A stretch of DNA of 56,813 nucleotides from the NCBI GenBank assembly GCA_030648615.1, contig JAUSHJ010000063.1, forward strand, positions 1 to 56,813, read 5' to 3'. The notes under the pieces are model-generated. The model saw nothing but the letters and a program-made list of their open reading frames with translations. It made no database searches and had not been told where the DNA came from. Within the stretch, counting starts at the first letter, position 1, and each line of letters opens with the position of its first letter. The position numbers and the translations under genes are program-made. Below are positions 19,930 to 28,646 of the stretch, piece by piece. The stretch comes from Microcaldota archaeon. GTDB taxonomy: Archaea > Micrarchaeota > Micrarchaeia > Anstonellales > Bilamarchaeaceae.

Positions 19930-20217
19930 GATAACTCCCCAAAGTTATAACTGATTTTAGTGCAGATGTAATCCAGTGATAACTCGAAATACGTTTACCT
20001 CGTAAAAATCATGTGTCAATTCGGCACGGAAACTCATGGTTTTAACCTTGGGAGGAAGTGCCGAATTTACACAACTTTGCCCTCCCAATTGTCCTTTGGA
20101 CAATGGGCGCAATGTAGCAGTTGCGACATTCGCGTCGGCCCTAATGAAACCACAGCCTTTAGGCTGTGGTGGCCGAATGGGCAAATCATTTACATAAATC
20201 TTTAGGAACCACATTAT
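19930..20217. ncRNA. structured element between 15-bp repeats; possible ncRNA or IS200/IS605 right-end-like remnant
   Basis: Stems AATTCGGCAC/GTGCCGAATT, TTGTCC-TTT-GGACAA, CGCAA/TTGCG and ACCACAGCC-TTTA-GGCTGTGGT. Confidence 0.45.
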
Positions 20218-20232
20218 ATTTAGGGGGCACAG
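20218..20232. repeat. 15-bp direct repeat ATTTAGGGGGCACAG
   Basis: Identical to 19827-19841. Confidence 0.9.
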
Positions 20233-20290
20233 TAGAAAGTTTTTCGTTTTGAGTCTAGTGTTTCGGGTCTTGCCTTCTAGTATCTACCAA

Positions 20291-20857
20291 CTAACTTTTC
20301 AACGTCTTAATCAAATCTGCCTTGGTAATAATCCCTTTTATCTCTCCTTTTTCTTCAACAAGAATTGCCTTGTAAAACCTTAGCAGTTCAGTTATTACGC
20401 CTAACTCTGCTTCTGGTGGGATAGAGGGGAAACTAGCTTCCATAACTTCTCTTGCAGAGACCTTGCCAATGTTTTTCCCATATTTGGTTAACCAGTCTAC
20501 AAATTCTCCATCTGACAGGCTGCCGATGCATTTTCCATTCTGAATTACTGGCAATTGTGATATGCCTTCTTCCCTCATTATCTCCATTAGTTTGTCTAGT
20601 TTATCATCAGGTTTTGCTAGTAATAAATGCTTAGTCATGATTTCTTTTGCTTTCTTTGCACCATCTCCTTTGCTTAATTCATGTTCCAGTGCCTGGAATA
20701 TGGCAATTACTTTGGAATATGCTGGATCGACTCTGTTGCTTTCTATCTTTGCGATAAGGCTTTGGCTAACTCCAGCTAGTTTTGCAAGTTGTTTCTGAGT
20801 TAAGTCAAGTTTCTTTCTCAGACTTTTGATTTTTTCAAGCTCGAATATATTTATCAC
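20291..20857 (-). CDS. HTH (XRE) plus CBS-pair regulator
   Basis: LTQKQLAKLAGVSQSLIAKIESNRVDPAYSKV followed by two CBS-like repeats (EGISQLPVIQNGKCIGSL). Confidence 0.9.
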   Translation of the reverse strand: MINIFELEKIKSLRKKLDLTQKQLAKLAGVSQSLIAKIESNRVDPAYSKVIAIFQALEHELSKGDGAKKAKEIMTKHLLLAKPDDKLDKLMEIMREEGISQLPVIQNGKCIGSLSDGEFVDWLTKYGKNIGKVSAREVMEASFPSIPPEAELGVITELLRFYKAILVEEKGEIKGIITKADLIKTLKS

Positions 20858-20940
20858 CGTATGTCAATTCTAATTAGAATATTTTAATCAATAATATATA
20901 AATATAGGAATATTTTATAAATGTACTTACGGTGATATTT

Positions 20941-21897
20941 ATGGTACAAAGAACATTAGTTGCTAAAGACGCAAAACTCCCAAGAATCCACAGTAGCTTT
21001 CCAAAACAACAGCCAGTAATATCCTTGCTTACAGATTTTGGCAGAGATGAAGCAGTTCACCTGATAAAATCTGCAGCCAGGTATGTTAATCCAAGAGCAA
21101 GAATCAGAGATATAACTCACGAAGTTCCGGCATTCAATGTACTTTCTGGTGCATGGCGACTCTCCCGTGTGGTTACAGACAAAACCCAAAGAGAAGGGAC
21201 AATTTATGTAGCAGTAGTGGATCCTGGTGTTGGCGGAGAAAGAGAATGCTTAATCGTAAGAACTAAAACAGGCAAGTATCTGGTAGGCCCGAACAATGGT
21301 CTGCTTTCGCTTGCTTTCCAGAAAGAAGGTATTGATGTTGCAGTTTCGATAGAAAATACCGAGTTGACTTTGCTAAAACTGGCAGACTCAGTTACCTTCC
21401 ATGGAAAAGATATTTTTGCGCCTGCCGCAGCGCATTTAGCCGCAGGCGTTCCGATTGATGAATTCGGACCACGCGTGAATGAGGTAGTACAAGTAGATCA
21501 GAAGGTGGTGCTTCAGACAATCCATCTTGAGGCCGAAAAAGAAAATTACCCAGAAGCAACTCATCGAACAGGCTGGCTCGTGGATATCGATAATTTTGGT
21601 GTGCTAAGGACCAATCTTCCGAATCATCTTGGTGCAGAATATGTTGGCAAAACTGCCGAACTTACAATTCATTCACACGATACGCATCCATTATCATTTT
21701 TTCGGGCTCAAGTAACCCTTACTGATAATTTCGAGAGCGTTGCAAGAGGCGAATTGATTGCGGTGCTTTCCTCTACTGGTTGTCTTGATATCGCAGCTAA
21801 TCTGGCAAGTGCAAGTGAAATTACCAAAATAGGTTTCGACAGTGTTGGACTAGATGGTCACAGGCCAATTACACAGGTGCATCTGAAGGTGATATGA
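20941..21897 (+). CDS. SAM hydroxide adenosyltransferase (DUF62) family
   Basis: SLLTDFGRDEAVHLIK, YVAVVDPGVGGERECLIV, YLVGPNNGLLSLA. Confidence 0.92.
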   Translation: MVQRTLVAKDAKLPRIHSSFPKQQPVISLLTDFGRDEAVHLIKSAARYVNPRARIRDITHEVPAFNVLSGAWRLSRVVTDKTQREGTIYVAVVDPGVGGERECLIVRTKTGKYLVGPNNGLLSLAFQKEGIDVAVSIENTELTLLKLADSVTFHGKDIFAPAAAHLAAGVPIDEFGPRVNEVVQVDQKVVLQTIHLEAEKENYPEATHRTGWLVDIDNFGVLRTNLPNHLGAEYVGKTAELTIHSHDTHPLSFFRAQVTLTDNFESVARGELIAVLSSTGCLDIAANLASASEITKIGFDSVGLDGHRPITQVHLKVI

Positions 21898-21943
21898 TGA
21901 TCTCTGACATATTTTTATATTCTTTTATACGTTAATCTTAGTT

Positions 21944-22402
21944 ATGAAAAGACAATCTGCACGAGTATTGCCAATGCATGTACAAGAATTAAAACCAAGT
22001 GGAAAAGGGCAATTATTGGACAGTCCTAGGATTTCAAAGGTGAGGTTGAGTGAAAAAAATTTAAAAAGAGCTTTCACAGGTATCTTCACCAAAGACCGTG
22101 AGATTTGCACTTGTGATGAGGTAGTTCTTATGCCTGAAAACTGCAAAGTGCTTCTTTCACTTTCAGAAACCCAGTCCGTTTCTATAATATCTGAACTAAG
22201 AAAGAGAATTAGAGGTTCAGGCACATTAAGCTTTAATTTATTTGGAAATGAATGGGACCTCATAAAAAATCTACATAATCTTGCTGTAAAAGGGGGGTTT
22301 CATTCTTCAGTAATAAACGTATTTACTGATGGAACTAAAAATACAGATCTGGAAAATATAATAATTGGAGATTCTTATGAAATCTCCTGCAAGCGTTCAT
22401 AA
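21944..22402 (+). CDS. uncharacterised protein
   Basis: 152-aa ORF in an otherwise unassigned co-directional gap. Confidence 0.55.
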   Translation: MKRQSARVLPMHVQELKPSGKGQLLDSPRISKVRLSEKNLKRAFTGIFTKDREICTCDEVVLMPENCKVLLSLSETQSVSIISELRKRIRGSGTLSFNLFGNEWDLIKNLHNLAVKGGFHSSVINVFTDGTKNTDLENIIIGDSYEISCKRS

Positions 22403-22446
22403 TAATATCTTAATCTAATAGATAATTCAAACACATATAAATTAAG

Positions 22447-24618
22447 GTGATTTCCGTAACTAAAAATAAAAAAATTCTTATAACCTCAGCATTGCCTTAT
22501 GTAAATAATGTGCCGCATCTGGGCAACATAATTGGTTGTGTACTAAGTGCAGATGTATTTGCCAGATATTGCAGGTCTAGAGAATACGATTGTCTTTACA
22601 TCTGCGGTACGGATGAGTATGGCACAGCAACGGAAATAAAAGCGCTGGAAGAAGTAGTAACTCCACAACAAATCTGTGATAAATATTATAAGATACATAA
22701 AGATATTTACGATTGGTTTAATTGTAGTTTTGATTATTTTGGAAGAACATCCACTCCTAAGCACACTGAGATAACTCAGGATATTTTCACCAAGCTCTAT
22801 AAGAACGGTTATGTAGTGGAAGAAGAAACAGAGCAGCCATATGACGAAAAAGCGCAAATGTTTCTTGCTGACAGGTATATAGAAGGAACTTGTCCGTACT
22901 GCAAGAGTGAACAAGCACGTGCGGATCAGTGTGACAAATGTAGTAAATTACTTACTTATGAAGAACTCATAGATCCAAGAAGCAAAGTTACAAAAACAAA
23001 ACCGATAATTAAGAAGACCAAACATCTTTTCATTGATTTGCCAGGTATAGAAAAGGAACTTGAGAAATGGATTGAAAAAACTGCTAAAGAAGGTTTCTGG
23101 AGTGAAAATTCTTATCACATCGCAAAAGCATGGCTGAGAGATGGACTAAAAAAGAGAGCAATAACCAGAGATTTAAAATGGGGCGTGCCTGTACCGCTTA
23201 AGGGTTACGAAAATAAAAAATTCTACGTCTGGTTTGAAGCACCCATCGGTTATATCTCCATTACTGCAAATTACAAAAAAGATTGGGAAATATGGTGGAA
23301 GAAACCAAAGGACGTTTCACTCTATCAATTCATGGGTAAGGACAATGTACCGTTTCACACAGTAATATTTCCATCTACCTTACTTGGTACTAAAGATAAT
23401 TGGACAATGCTCCATCACATAAACACCACCGAATTCCTTAACTACGAAGGAGGTAAGTTTTCCAAGTCAAGAGGCGTAGGGGTATTTGGTGATGGTGCAG
23501 TAAAGAGCGGTGTTCCTAGCGATGTATGGAGATATTACTTACTTGCTAACAGGCCAGAACAGGCAGACACTAATTTTGTATGGCAGGATTTTGCTGATAG
23601 ACTAAATAATGAACTTTTGGCCAATCTCGGAAATTTAGTAAATCGTACATTAATATTTCTTCAGAATAATTTCAGTGGTAAAGTTCCAGAAGGAAAACTA
23701 ATTGACAGTGATAACGAATTCCTGAATAAACAGGAAGAACAGATTACAAAAATCACAGATTTATTGGAGAAAGTTAAGCTGAAAGACGGTTTACACGAAG
23801 TAATGACATTCTCTAAAAACACCAACAAGTATTTCCAGGATAATAAGCCCTGGGAACTGGTGAAGAAAGATAAATCCAGGGCAGATGCTGTGCTATACGT
23901 GCTAGTTAATCAGATAAAAGATCTTGCAATACTAATCGAGCCTTATTTGCCAGTTACAAGTGAAAACATTTTCAAACAGTTGAACATAGAAAAGAAGAAA
24001 TGGGTAGACCTGGGCAAATTTTCTGTATTGGTTGGTCATGGGATAGGTGAACCAAAAACATTATTCCAGAAACTTGAACAGAAGCAAGTGGAAGAACTTA
24101 AGAGAAATTTTTCTGGTAAACAGGATAACGAAGGTCAAACTAATAAGCAGGTTTCATTCGTAGATTTAGACATCGAAGTCGGTGAAATTTTATCAGCAGA
24201 AAAACATCCTAACGCTGAAAAGCTTCTAGTAGAAAAAGTGAAACTGCACGATAAAGAGATTCAATTAGTCTCAGGAATTGCTTCTCACTATAAACCGGAA
24301 GAAATTGTCGGAAAGAAAGTCTTAATCCTTAGAAATATTTCACCTGCTAAACTACGTGGAGTGGAAAGTCACGGAATGCTTTTAGTGTGCGAATCAGAAG
24401 ACAAATCTATAGAAATAATTAGTCCTGATGTTGCTGTAGGTACTAAAATAACTTTAGAAGGAGCAAAACAAAAACCCAAACCACTGCTAACAGTAGATCA
24501 GTTCTTTTCTATTGATCTAGAGGTTAATGATTTCCTCTGCTCCAGCAATGGCAATCAATTGTTTGCTGGAAAGCACCCTTTAAAAACAGAAAAAATAAAA
24601 CGTGGGAAAATAACTTAG
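22447..24618 (+). CDS. metG: methionyl-tRNA synthetase with C-terminal EMAP/Trbp111-like domain
   Basis: TSALPYVNNVPHLGNIIG, KFSKSRGVGVF, C-terminal LDIEVGEILSAEKHPNAEKLLVEKV; GTG start. Confidence 0.96.
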   Translation: MISVTKNKKILITSALPYVNNVPHLGNIIGCVLSADVFARYCRSREYDCLYICGTDEYGTATEIKALEEVVTPQQICDKYYKIHKDIYDWFNCSFDYFGRTSTPKHTEITQDIFTKLYKNGYVVEEETEQPYDEKAQMFLADRYIEGTCPYCKSEQARADQCDKCSKLLTYEELIDPRSKVTKTKPIIKKTKHLFIDLPGIEKELEKWIEKTAKEGFWSENSYHIAKAWLRDGLKKRAITRDLKWGVPVPLKGYENKKFYVWFEAPIGYISITANYKKDWEIWWKKPKDVSLYQFMGKDNVPFHTVIFPSTLLGTKDNWTMLHHINTTEFLNYEGGKFSKSRGVGVFGDGAVKSGVPSDVWRYYLLANRPEQADTNFVWQDFADRLNNELLANLGNLVNRTLIFLQNNFSGKVPEGKLIDSDNEFLNKQEEQITKITDLLEKVKLKDGLHEVMTFSKNTNKYFQDNKPWELVKKDKSRADAVLYVLVNQIKDLAILIEPYLPVTSENIFKQLNIEKKKWVDLGKFSVLVGHGIGEPKTLFQKLEQKQVEELKRNFSGKQDNEGQTNKQVSFVDLDIEVGEILSAEKHPNAEKLLVEKVKLHDKEIQLVSGIASHYKPEEIVGKKVLILRNISPAKLRGVESHGMLLVCESEDKSIEIISPDVAVGTKITLEGAKQKPKPLLTVDQFFSIDLEVNDFLCSSNGNQLFAGKHPLKTEKIKRGKIT

Positions 24619-24671
24619 TCTATTTATGCAAATGTATAATATTTATAAAACGTGTTATTCAATGTAATACT

Positions 24672-25349
24672 ATGTCAATTATTACAATTCCTGTAAAATC
24701 TGGCAGAAGAACAAATCCAAAACTATTTCATGAAGATGGTCACGCAAGGTCAGGGTTAATAAAAATACACGTTCTTTTAGATGACATTTTAAAACCAAAA
24801 GGAATCAGACCAGATGTTTTTGTAGTAGGTTCACAGGCTAAGGGTACTTTTAGGACAGATGAAGATATTTCCAGGATAATTTTATTAGGAAACAAATCTT
24901 GTTCGAGCGTTACTTCTGACGATCTCAAGTTTGCAGCAGGTTTGCTGGGTATAACCGAGGCAAGGACCGAACTGGCATTTAGATTTTTCCTTACTGTCAA
25001 TGGTTCTTCAGGTCTAAGCAGAGATTTTTATTATTTTGTAACAAGATTTTTAGGAAAGTTCATAAGAACAAAACCTAGTGATTTGGATATTGCTGTAATA
25101 GTCCGGCAGCCAGAACAGGTAAGCACTTCATTTGTTGCAATTGCGGGAAGTAAAGAACTCGAGCAGGCAATTTTAGAATTAGGTATCCATACTGAATTTT
25201 TTATTTCAAATGGTCTTTCTCCAGGTTCAGCTTTTGACATAAAACGAGAGCAATGGTTCCAGCAGGTAGAAGTTGAAGGGATCACATTCAGGCCCCTGAT
25301 GTTTTTCTTCAAGCCTATGCTCGCAACTACAGCAAGAATGGAACATTAA
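24672..25349 (+). CDS. nucleotidyltransferase-like protein with split motif
   Basis: VVGSQAKGTFRT and, ~75 aa later, KPSDLDIAVIV. Confidence 0.5.
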   Translation: MSIITIPVKSGRRTNPKLFHEDGHARSGLIKIHVLLDDILKPKGIRPDVFVVGSQAKGTFRTDEDISRIILLGNKSCSSVTSDDLKFAAGLLGITEARTELAFRFFLTVNGSSGLSRDFYYFVTRFLGKFIRTKPSDLDIAVIVRQPEQVSTSFVAIAGSKELEQAILELGIHTEFFISNGLSPGSAFDIKREQWFQQVEVEGITFRPLMFFFKPMLATTARMEH

Positions 25350-25386
25350 ATAAAATCAGTTAAATTCTTCCCTGCCTTTCAAATAC

Positions 25387-26523
25387 CTAAATTTTATCCA
25401 ATTTTGATTTTTTCAATTCAAATATGATCGGGTAGACAATTGCTAAAATTGTTCCGCAGAATAATAGTGCTTCCGAAGTTCCGTATTTTAAAGTTAATAA
25501 AAACACAGATGCAATTCCGCATATTCTTCCTAGATTTAATAACCACTCTCGCCCTAACATGCTGTGGAATATATTTTTAGAGTTATCAACAACCAGTGCC
25601 ATGGGCAGAGGGAAAAATACTGTTTTGAAGAAATTTATCATGGCAAACCCAAGTAAGAACGTTCCAATTTCTTTGGAAAAACTCGTAAATATTGATGCAA
25701 GACCAAATGCGATTGAAGACAGGATAATAAATTCTCGTCTTCTTTTATGCAAATCCGATATTTTTGCAGTTATTAGTGATGCAATTATTGCAAATATTGT
25801 GGCCAGTGATATAAATGCTCCAAACTCTGCAGGCTGGTCGAGATACTTTAATATCATTAGATCGAGAAGAATAGTTACTATTACTGCTGGTGCAAAACCT
25901 TCAAGAAATATCAGTGTTTTCAAACCAGAAAGTGATTTTAGACAATCTGCTAAATTATAATAAAATACTTTATCATTCTGTATATATTTAGTAGCTATCA
26001 GGAATGTTGCTGCATAGGCAATCATGGCTAATATAAAGAGGTTTCCATATCCCATAATTGCTGCAATAAGACCGGAAATACCAGGTAAAATTATATTTAA
26101 TGAAGATCCCACGGAATAATACATAGCACCCATGAGTGCATTATTTTCTTTTTTAAACTCATAGAATAATGCATTGAACGGCACCCAAAAGAAAAAGTGC
26201 GTGAGTCCCAGTAGAAATCTGAATAAATACCCTGCATTGGCAGTTGGCATTGCATAGAGAACCAAAATTGATAAAAAACCAAGTGCTATTCCGATAAGCA
26301 TGAATTTTTTCGCAGGAACTTTTCTGAAAAGTGGTGCGAGAAGAAGTGAGCCCATGAACCATACTAGTCCAGTGCTTATTATTTCTGTAATACTCATTCC
26401 AAGACCAAATAAGTATACTTCAAATAATGAGCCTCCAAGTATGTTTGCAGCTAGCCAGAAAACATACATTATGTTAAGTTTTGCGAACTGACTCGAGAGT
26501 GACTTAAAACTTAAGTTAAACAT
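25387..26523 (-). CDS. major facilitator superfamily-like transporter
   Basis: About 11-12 hydrophobic segments; charged central loop ISDLHKRRRE. Confidence 0.8.
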   Translation of the reverse strand: MFNLSFKSLSSQFAKLNIMYVFWLAANILGGSLFEVYLFGLGMSITEIISTGLVWFMGSLLLAPLFRKVPAKKFMLIGIALGFLSILVLYAMPTANAGYLFRFLLGLTHFFFWVPFNALFYEFKKENNALMGAMYYSVGSSLNIILPGISGLIAAIMGYGNLFILAMIAYAATFLIATKYIQNDKVFYYNLADCLKSLSGLKTLIFLEGFAPAVIVTILLDLMILKYLDQPAEFGAFISLATIFAIIASLITAKISDLHKRRREFIILSSIAFGLASIFTSFSKEIGTFLLGFAMINFFKTVFFPLPMALVVDNSKNIFHSMLGREWLLNLGRICGIASVFLLTLKYGTSEALLFCGTILAIVYPIIFELKKSKLDKI

Positions 26524-26580
26524 ATTAGTATTACCTCTAGTGCTTATGAAAAACTAAATTAAAATAATTAGGTAAAATTA

Positions 26581-26964
26581 TTAAACAGCTACGCCGTTTA
26601 TCGAACCATCCTGGCCGACTCGGTTAGTAACTTTTACTTTTCCTATATCCGTGTTTAAAACTGCGCCTTTCGTAATTATGTTTTGTCTTACGAATTCAGA
26701 GTTGTGGCTTTCAACTACACCGATTATTTTAACTTTTGCCATTTTACCATCTTTGGTTCTGGTATTTACGAAAACAGCTTTCTTTAGTTTTATTTTTATT
26801 TTTCCGCCTACAGTTCTCTTCTCTCTTTTATCTTCTACCTTGGAGACCTTTGTAGCAGTAAAAACGCCGCCCATGTGAATAAGTTTTTTATCCTTATTCT
26901 TCCTTTTTGCGCCTCCTGTTCCGGAGCTTACTTTCTTGGTTTGTGGTTTGTGATATTGTTGCAT
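26581..26964 (-). CDS. rps8e: 30S ribosomal protein S8e
   Basis: GAKRKNKDKKLIHMGG, VKVTNRVGQDGSINGVAV. Confidence 0.95.
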   Translation of the reverse strand: MQQYHKPQTKKVSSGTGGAKRKNKDKKLIHMGGVFTATKVSKVEDKREKRTVGGKIKIKLKKAVFVNTRTKDGKMAKVKIIGVVESHNSEFVRQNIITKGAVLNTDIGKVKVTNRVGQDGSINGVAV

Positions 26965-27051
26965 TATGACTAACCTCTTTAAATTTTTAATAATTCGTAG
27001 AATTAACTTTGTTTATATACATTTTAAAACGTTACCCTAGACCTTCTATTC

Positions 27052-27444
27052 ATGATTTATGCGGAAATATCAGCGGAATTGAGTGCAAATGAGATAAATA
27101 CTATTCTGAAAGATGAAGATGCACTAGTTATCGATTTTAACTTTATAACATCTGAGCTCGAGTTGAAACTTGCAGAACAGCTGACTATTTCCAGCTTCAA
27201 GCAAAAGAATAATATTGCAAACAAATTCAAATATGAATTTTTACTTTGGGTATCTGGAAAAAGGGATATAAAAAGTGCAATGGAAGTTACTTTACCAAAG
27301 AGTAATAAAATGATAATTGTCGTTTTTGGAACTAATTATCGTAAAATACTTTCACAGCTTAATCCAAAAGTAATAAAGAAAAAATTACCGAAGATTTTCG
27401 ATTCCATTGCTTTAGAACGAATATCTACGTCTCGAGTTTTCTGA
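27052..27444 (+). CDS. KEOPS complex subunit Cgi121-like
   Basis: NIANKFKYEFLLWVSGKRDIKSAMEVT. Confidence 0.65.
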   Translation: MIYAEISAELSANEINTILKDEDALVIDFNFITSELELKLAEQLTISSFKQKNNIANKFKYEFLLWVSGKRDIKSAMEVTLPKSNKMIIVVFGTNYRKILSQLNPKVIKKKLPKIFDSIALERISTSRVF

Positions 27445-27474
27445 TTGTATTCATAATTGCATTGTAGCTTATAC

Positions 27475-28494
27475 TTAATTTCTATAACATCTGCAATTAG
27501 TGGCGAGATAATATCCTGAAGGACATGCCAAACATTCATTGTTACAACTATAATATCCTTCTTGGCACGATGCACACACGTATTCACTCGAAGCAATTGT
27601 TCCAGAAGGGCACTGAGAGTAACATTTATTATCGAACGTATATGGCTCATTGGGATATGTATTAGCGCAGTCCAAACAACTTGTAATGAAATAAGCAGTT
27701 CTATCTCCTGAACATGCTGGCAACGTATCCCCTGGATAACTTCCACCAGCAGGATCAAAGATAACCCAGATGCCATCTTCTAGTGTAAAATAGTTTATAC
27801 TAACATCTGATCCATAGTGATTAGTAACTGCGTTCGTAAATGAACTTAGGTCTTTAGTTGAACCAAAGTATACTATCGCATAAGCATGTACGCAAGCTGG
27901 GTCTGCTACTACTTTGGAAGTTCCTCCTATGGAATTAACCATGGATGCTATTAGAACTGCCTGATTTTTACAATCTCCAGATTTTGTTATCAATGTTTCT
28001 GATGACGGGTAAGGTATTCCTGCCAAGGGAACGTTTTGATAGATTATATTTTCTTTTACCCAATCATAGATATCAAAAAGTTGATCGAAACTATAGCTAC
28101 CTGGATCTTTTCTAATTGCATCGGCAGCTGCTTTACGAACACTTAAATCATAGGGATCTATTTTGGTACAGTACGCACTAAGGTAAGGTTCTGTATTTTC
28201 ATAGAATGTGAAATTGTATCTAGGCATTTCTTTAACTGGTCTTGGAAAACCACAGGTAGTGCCATGGACTACCTGCCCTTCGGGGCAACCACAATGAACT
28301 GTGTCGTTCACAAGATAACCGAGATTACAAAACTGGGGTTGGTTGTAGGAGCATGTTCCATAGGCAGTCCCATCAGTACATCTTAGCGTTGTGTCTTTTG
28401 AATTATCGTCATTTGGAACGTCAGGAACTACCCCGCAGCAACCGGCAAAGAGTAATCCTATAAATAACAATCCTAAGATGTATAATTTGTTCAT
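27475..28494 (-). CDS. lipoprotein with transglutaminase-like domain and Cys-rich tail
   Basis: LFAGCCG lipobox; LITKSGDCKNQAVLIASMVNSIGG, HAYAIVYF; C-terminal CxxC-rich repeats. Confidence 0.8.
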   Translation of the reverse strand: MNKLYILGLLFIGLLFAGCCGVVPDVPNDDNSKDTTLRCTDGTAYGTCSYNQPQFCNLGYLVNDTVHCGCPEGQVVHGTTCGFPRPVKEMPRYNFTFYENTEPYLSAYCTKIDPYDLSVRKAAADAIRKDPGSYSFDQLFDIYDWVKENIIYQNVPLAGIPYPSSETLITKSGDCKNQAVLIASMVNSIGGTSKVVADPACVHAYAIVYFGSTKDLSSFTNAVTNHYGSDVSINYFTLEDGIWVIFDPAGGSYPGDTLPACSGDRTAYFITSCLDCANTYPNEPYTFDNKCYSQCPSGTIASSEYVCASCQEGYYSCNNECLACPSGYYLATNCRCYRN

Positions 28495-28592
28495 CGGATT
28501 ATAAATGATTACGCTATATTTTTAATCTTACTCGATTATTTACTAGTTATATCTAAGTTTTCAATATATTTTCATAATTACATGGTGAATCT

Positions 28593-28646
28593 ATGAATAT
28601 CCAGAAAACAAAATTTTCTATCTATTTAAAAACGGTGATTTTATGA
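28593..28646 (+). CDS. putative 17-aa leader peptide MNIQKTKFSIYLKTVIL upstream of proS
   Basis: ATG with GGTGA upstream; TGA overlaps the proS ATG; resembles the proS N-terminus MNTPKSKFS. Confidence 0.4.
   Translation: MNIQKTKFSIYLKTVIL

Noticed and set aside
19957-20214. 85-aa minus-strand ORF (and 64-aa plus-strand ORF) in the structured element
   Set aside because: Both frames simply read through strong palindromes; no recognisable domain, so treated as element rather than protein, though a coding remnant cannot be excluded.
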